From Lobulomyces angularis (taxonomy: Eukaryota > Chytridiomycota > Chytridiomycetes > Lobulomycetales > Lobulomycetaceae): 64,000 nucleotides of DNA. The stretch lies in NCBI GenBank assembly GCA_027604685.1, contig JADHYX010000050.1:16877-80876 (forward strand). Reading direction: 5' to 3'. The notes under the pieces were generated by a model, which saw only the letters and a program-made list of their open reading frames with translations, had not been told where the DNA came from and made no database searches. The position numbers and the translations under genes were made by a program. Shown here piece after piece: positions 61,560-64,000 of this stretch (positions are counted from its first letter, which is position 1; each line of letters begins with the position of its first letter).

Positions 61560-62283
61560 TCACTTTAAATTTTTGGGACCTCCCAATGTTGTTCCTTTTC
61601 CCGAAGAAATCAGATCCATTTGTTTTGGCACTTCTTCATTAGTTTCATCTTTAACATCTAAAAATAAATTGTTTTTTTAACATTAAAAAAAAAAATAACA
61701 ACAAAAAAAATCATATAAGTTGGATTTATAATTTATTCCTAAATACCTTCCATTTCTACTTCTTTTGATATGCCATTTAATTTTTCATTTTTTTTACGTT
61801 CCAACATGATATTTCTCATTATTAATTTGCATTTTTTTTTAGAAATTTCTATTGGAGCAATGACTGAATTCTAAAAAAAAATAAAATAAAATAAAAAAAA
61901 AATATTTTTTTATTTTTATTAAATATTAAAAATTTATAAAATAATAATGTATGCATATATATAAACATTTTTTACATACATTTTTTCCCATTTTGGCTGC
62001 CCTTATACCGTGTAACTTAATTTTTCCTGATTTAGTTTCAGTTTGAAAAACTATTAAACAAAAAAAAAAAAAAAGATTGTTTAAAATAAAATACACCTTA
62101 ATTTTTAATATTTTTTTTTTGCTAAATACCAGTAATTCCGCCTTGAACATGAACACCTAAATCTTGATTCGCTTGATTTACTAAATCAATGGTAGTTTTT
62201 CTTGCACCACTTTTGAAAGAATGCCTCGATACTCTACGTTCCTTTTGTAAATTCTTGTGTTTGATGTTTACAGTTCTTCCCAT
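61560..62283 (-). CDS. Unrecognised small basic protein, 148 residues
   Basis: Exons (complement) 62130-62283, 61980-62050, 61747-61870 and 61560-61657 join in frame. The N-terminus is very basic (MGRTVNIKHKNLQKERRVSR), followed by ARKTTIDLVNQANQDLG and KLHGIRAAKMGK; the C-terminal half is acidic then Gly-rich (SSGKGTTLGGPKNLK). The composition is like small nucleolar or RNA-associated proteins, which is only an impression. It begins 81 bp from the divergent Bin3-type gene. Confidence 0.65.
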
Positions 62284-62364
62284 TAATAAAAAAAATTTTT
62301 CTTTTCAAAATTAAAAAAAAAAAAAAAAAAAAATTTTATTTTTATTTTTTTTTTTTTTTTATGA

Positions 62365-63357
62365 ATGATATCAAAATATGAAATTATAATAAAAAAAAAT
62401 GATAATAAGAGAGTAAGAGAAAATGATATTTTAAGCAACGACGATTTAAAAGGGGAGAAAGATAATACTGAGTCAAGAAAAAAAATAAAAACTACTAAAA
62501 ATAAAGTTTTTTACCAGTACGGAAATTATCCGAACTATTACGGATATAGAAAAAATGAAAAAAATTTAGATCCGCGATTAAGTGTACTTGAAAAGAGCTT
62601 TTTTGAAAACAAAAGAGTTTTGGATATTGGATGTAATTCAGCTTTTTTGACTGTACAAATAGCAAAGTACTTTCGTCCTTCCTACATCGAAGGTGTGGAT
62701 ATTGATCCTACCTTAATTAATAAAGCTTTCAAATACCTTAACTTTCAAGCTTCGTTAATGAAACCGGTAAAGAAAAGTGATGGAGAAGAGTTTAGTGTTG
62801 TTGATGACAATAAAAAGGATTTTAAAGAAAAAAATACAAGTTTGATAGAAGTTAATAAAGATTTGGATGATTTAAAGCACGAAAATAATTTTGAATATTT
62901 TCCAATCAGTGGTCCTCTCACATATGGTACCATGCCAATTATCAAATCAATAAATGCTACCAGCTTTCCACAAAATGTGCATTTTAGGACAGGGGACTTT
63001 ACTAAACAACCTTTAGAAATTAATCAAAAAAAATATGACACAATAATCGCATTTTCAATTACTAAATGGATTCACTTAAACGAGGGTGATTCGGGATTAA
63101 AGCTATTTTTTAATAAAATCTACTTTAGTTTGATCAAAGGGGGAATCTTTTTAATGGAGTTTCAAGACTTTGATGGGTACAAAAAAAAAGTTAATAATTT
63201 TCATGACAAGTTAAAAAGTAATTTAAAAAATATCAAATTTTTTCCTGTTGACTTTAAAGACTTTTTGTTAAATGAAGTTGGATTTAGAGATTTTAAATTT
63301 CTTGGAAAACCTTCACAAAAAAATTTTTGTAGAGAAATTTATCTTTTTCAAAAATGA
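62365..63357 (+). CDS. Bin3/MePCE-type RNA 5'-gamma-phosphate methyltransferase
   Basis: SAM-dependent enzyme of the Bin3 family; animal MePCE caps 7SK RNA, S. pombe Bmc1 acts on telomerase RNA. A single exon of 330 codons, the only clearly intronless gene here. Diagnostic elements: FYQYGNYPNYYGYRKN, VLDIGCNSAFLTVQIAKY (SAM motif I), IEGVDIDPTLINKA, then VHFRTGDFT, FSITKWIHLNEGDSGLKLFF and LIKGGIFLMEFQDFDGYKK. It ends GFRDFKFLG and REIYLFQK as in MePCE. A Lys-rich insert separates motif I from the rest (about residues 130-190). The start ATG follows a 20-nt T-rich run; an out-of-frame ATG lies 4 nt upstream. Confidence 0.93.
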   Translation: MISKYEIIIKKNDNKRVRENDILSNDDLKGEKDNTESRKKIKTTKNKVFYQYGNYPNYYGYRKNEKNLDPRLSVLEKSFFENKRVLDIGCNSAFLTVQIAKYFRPSYIEGVDIDPTLINKAFKYLNFQASLMKPVKKSDGEEFSVVDDNKKDFKEKNTSLIEVNKDLDDLKHENNFEYFPISGPLTYGTMPIIKSINATSFPQNVHFRTGDFTKQPLEINQKKYDTIIAFSITKWIHLNEGDSGLKLFFNKIYFSLIKGGIFLMEFQDFDGYKKKVNNFHDKLKSNLKNIKFFPVDFKDFLLNEVGFRDFKFLGKPSQKNFCREIYLFQK

Positions 63358-63586
63358 AAGAAAAAAAAAATTTTTTTTTTTTGATTTAAATTTTCTATAA
63401 ATTTTTATGATAAAAAAAAAAAAAATATTCCATATAAAAAAAATTAAAAATAGACTAAAAAATACTTTAAAAAATTAAAATTTAAAAAAAAATTAAAAAA
63501 AATTAAAAAAAAAAAAATATATATAAATTAAAAAAATAAAATAAAACAATAAAAAAAAAAAAAAAAAAATACTACTTTTTTTTTCT

Positions 63587-63965
63587 TTATTTTTTAATTT
63601 TTTTACTAGAAAATAAATTTTCATTTAAACTTTCATTCTCAAAGTTATTAGGATACCGCTGTCGTTTTCTAATAGTATCCGTTTTTAGACTTAAAGGTCT
63701 ATGTTCATGATGAAGTTTTAAACTGCAAAAAAAAAAAAAAAAATTAAAAAAAAAATTTATATGAATATGGTAAGTAAAAACAAATAAAATGAAAAACTTA
63801 CTATAGACCACAGGCATTACATAACATATTTCCACAAGAATCTCTTCGCCAGAGAGGAGTATTTTTAGTAGAGCAGTTAAAGCAAAAAACGATGGTGTCA
63901 CCGTTGGAATCTTTTACTGGAGGAGCTACAGGGTGCCGCGGTTTAGGACGATGTGAATTATGCAT
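63587..63965 (-). CDS. Small GATA-type zinc finger transcription factor
   Basis: Sequence-specific DNA-binding protein recognising GATA-containing sites. Exons (complement) 63802-63965 and 63587-63722 give only 99 residues. One finger, C28-X2-C31-X17-C49-X2-C52, reads [14 protein letters not shown] and LCNACGLY, followed across the intron by [15 protein letters not shown] and the basic tail RKRQR, the canonical fungal GATA finger (17-residue loop). Apart from a Pro-rich N-terminus and a Lys-rich C-terminus there is no room for an activation domain. The gene is complete; its promoter would lie beyond the right end of the window. Confidence 0.92.
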
Positions 63966-64000
63966 TTTAAAACTTTTTTGGTTTAAAAAAAAAAAAATTT

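Noticed and set aside
1..64000. tRNA, rRNA, snRNA or CRISPR features
   Set aside because: By eye no B-box (GGTTCGANTCC-like), no rRNA signature and no regularly spaced repeats were found; a tRNAscan or Rfam run would be decisive.

Overview
This is a nuclear contig from a fungus, very probably an early-diverging lineage (Cryptomycota/Rozella-like, chytrid-like or aphelid-like). The DNA is strongly AT-rich and full of A/T homopolymers. Almost every gene is split by very short GT-AG introns (about 36-130 nt, mostly 40-60), and TGA acts as stop. The content is fungal: a CSL transcription factor, lipin/PAH1, a NuA3-type BRPF scaffold, class 3 lipases, alpha-carbonic anhydrase and PhoD-like phosphatase. 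COX11 and a PDK/BCKDK kinase imply respiring mitochondria. The lineage is an inference; the sequence contains no rRNA or other definitive marker. Nearly all gene models were spliced by hand, and exon sums were checked to be multiples of three with intact family motifs across junctions.

Left part (1-16.4 kb): CSL factor (+), an unrecognised protein (-) head-to-head at 47 bp with MOCS1A/MoaA (+), COX11 (-), BRPF (-), a FAAH-type amidase lacking its nucleophilic serine (+), and PDK/BCKDK (-). Middle part (16.9-40.7 kb): SETD3/RKM-like methyltransferase (+), secreted lipase 1 (+), the 2260-residue URB1/Npa1 (-) sharing a 52-bp start-to-start interval with UTP25 (+), secreted lipase 2 (+), a probable MED20 (-), lipin (-) and cytosolic PheRS alpha (+).

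Right part (41-64 kb): a tandem pair of membrane-anchored alginate-lyase-like (PL7-type) proteins, a UDP-glycosyltransferase, a roughly 1.9-kb gene-poor stretch with a probable hAT transposon relic, an unrecognised protein, RNase H2 subunit B (interrupted by an N gap), ACOT9-type thioesterase, carbonic anhydrase, a doubtful small gene, mitochondrial ribosomal protein mL49, PhoD-like phosphatase, a type II membrane protein of glycosyltransferase-like appearance, a small basic protein, a Bin3/MePCE methyltransferase and a 99-residue GATA factor.

Most genes are housekeeping: ribosome synthesis (URB1, UTP25, mL49), translation (PheRS), mitochondria (COX11, PDK, ACOT9, mL49), chromatin and transcription (CSL, BRPF, MED20, SETD, GATA) and lipid metabolism (lipin, ACOT9). 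The accessory layer is the duplicated secreted lipases, the duplicated PL7-type proteins, the glycosyltransferase and the degenerate amidase. No operons, CRISPR arrays, rRNA or confident tRNA genes were seen. No coordinated novel system was found; the most unusual items are the PL7-type pair and the amidase without a nucleophile.
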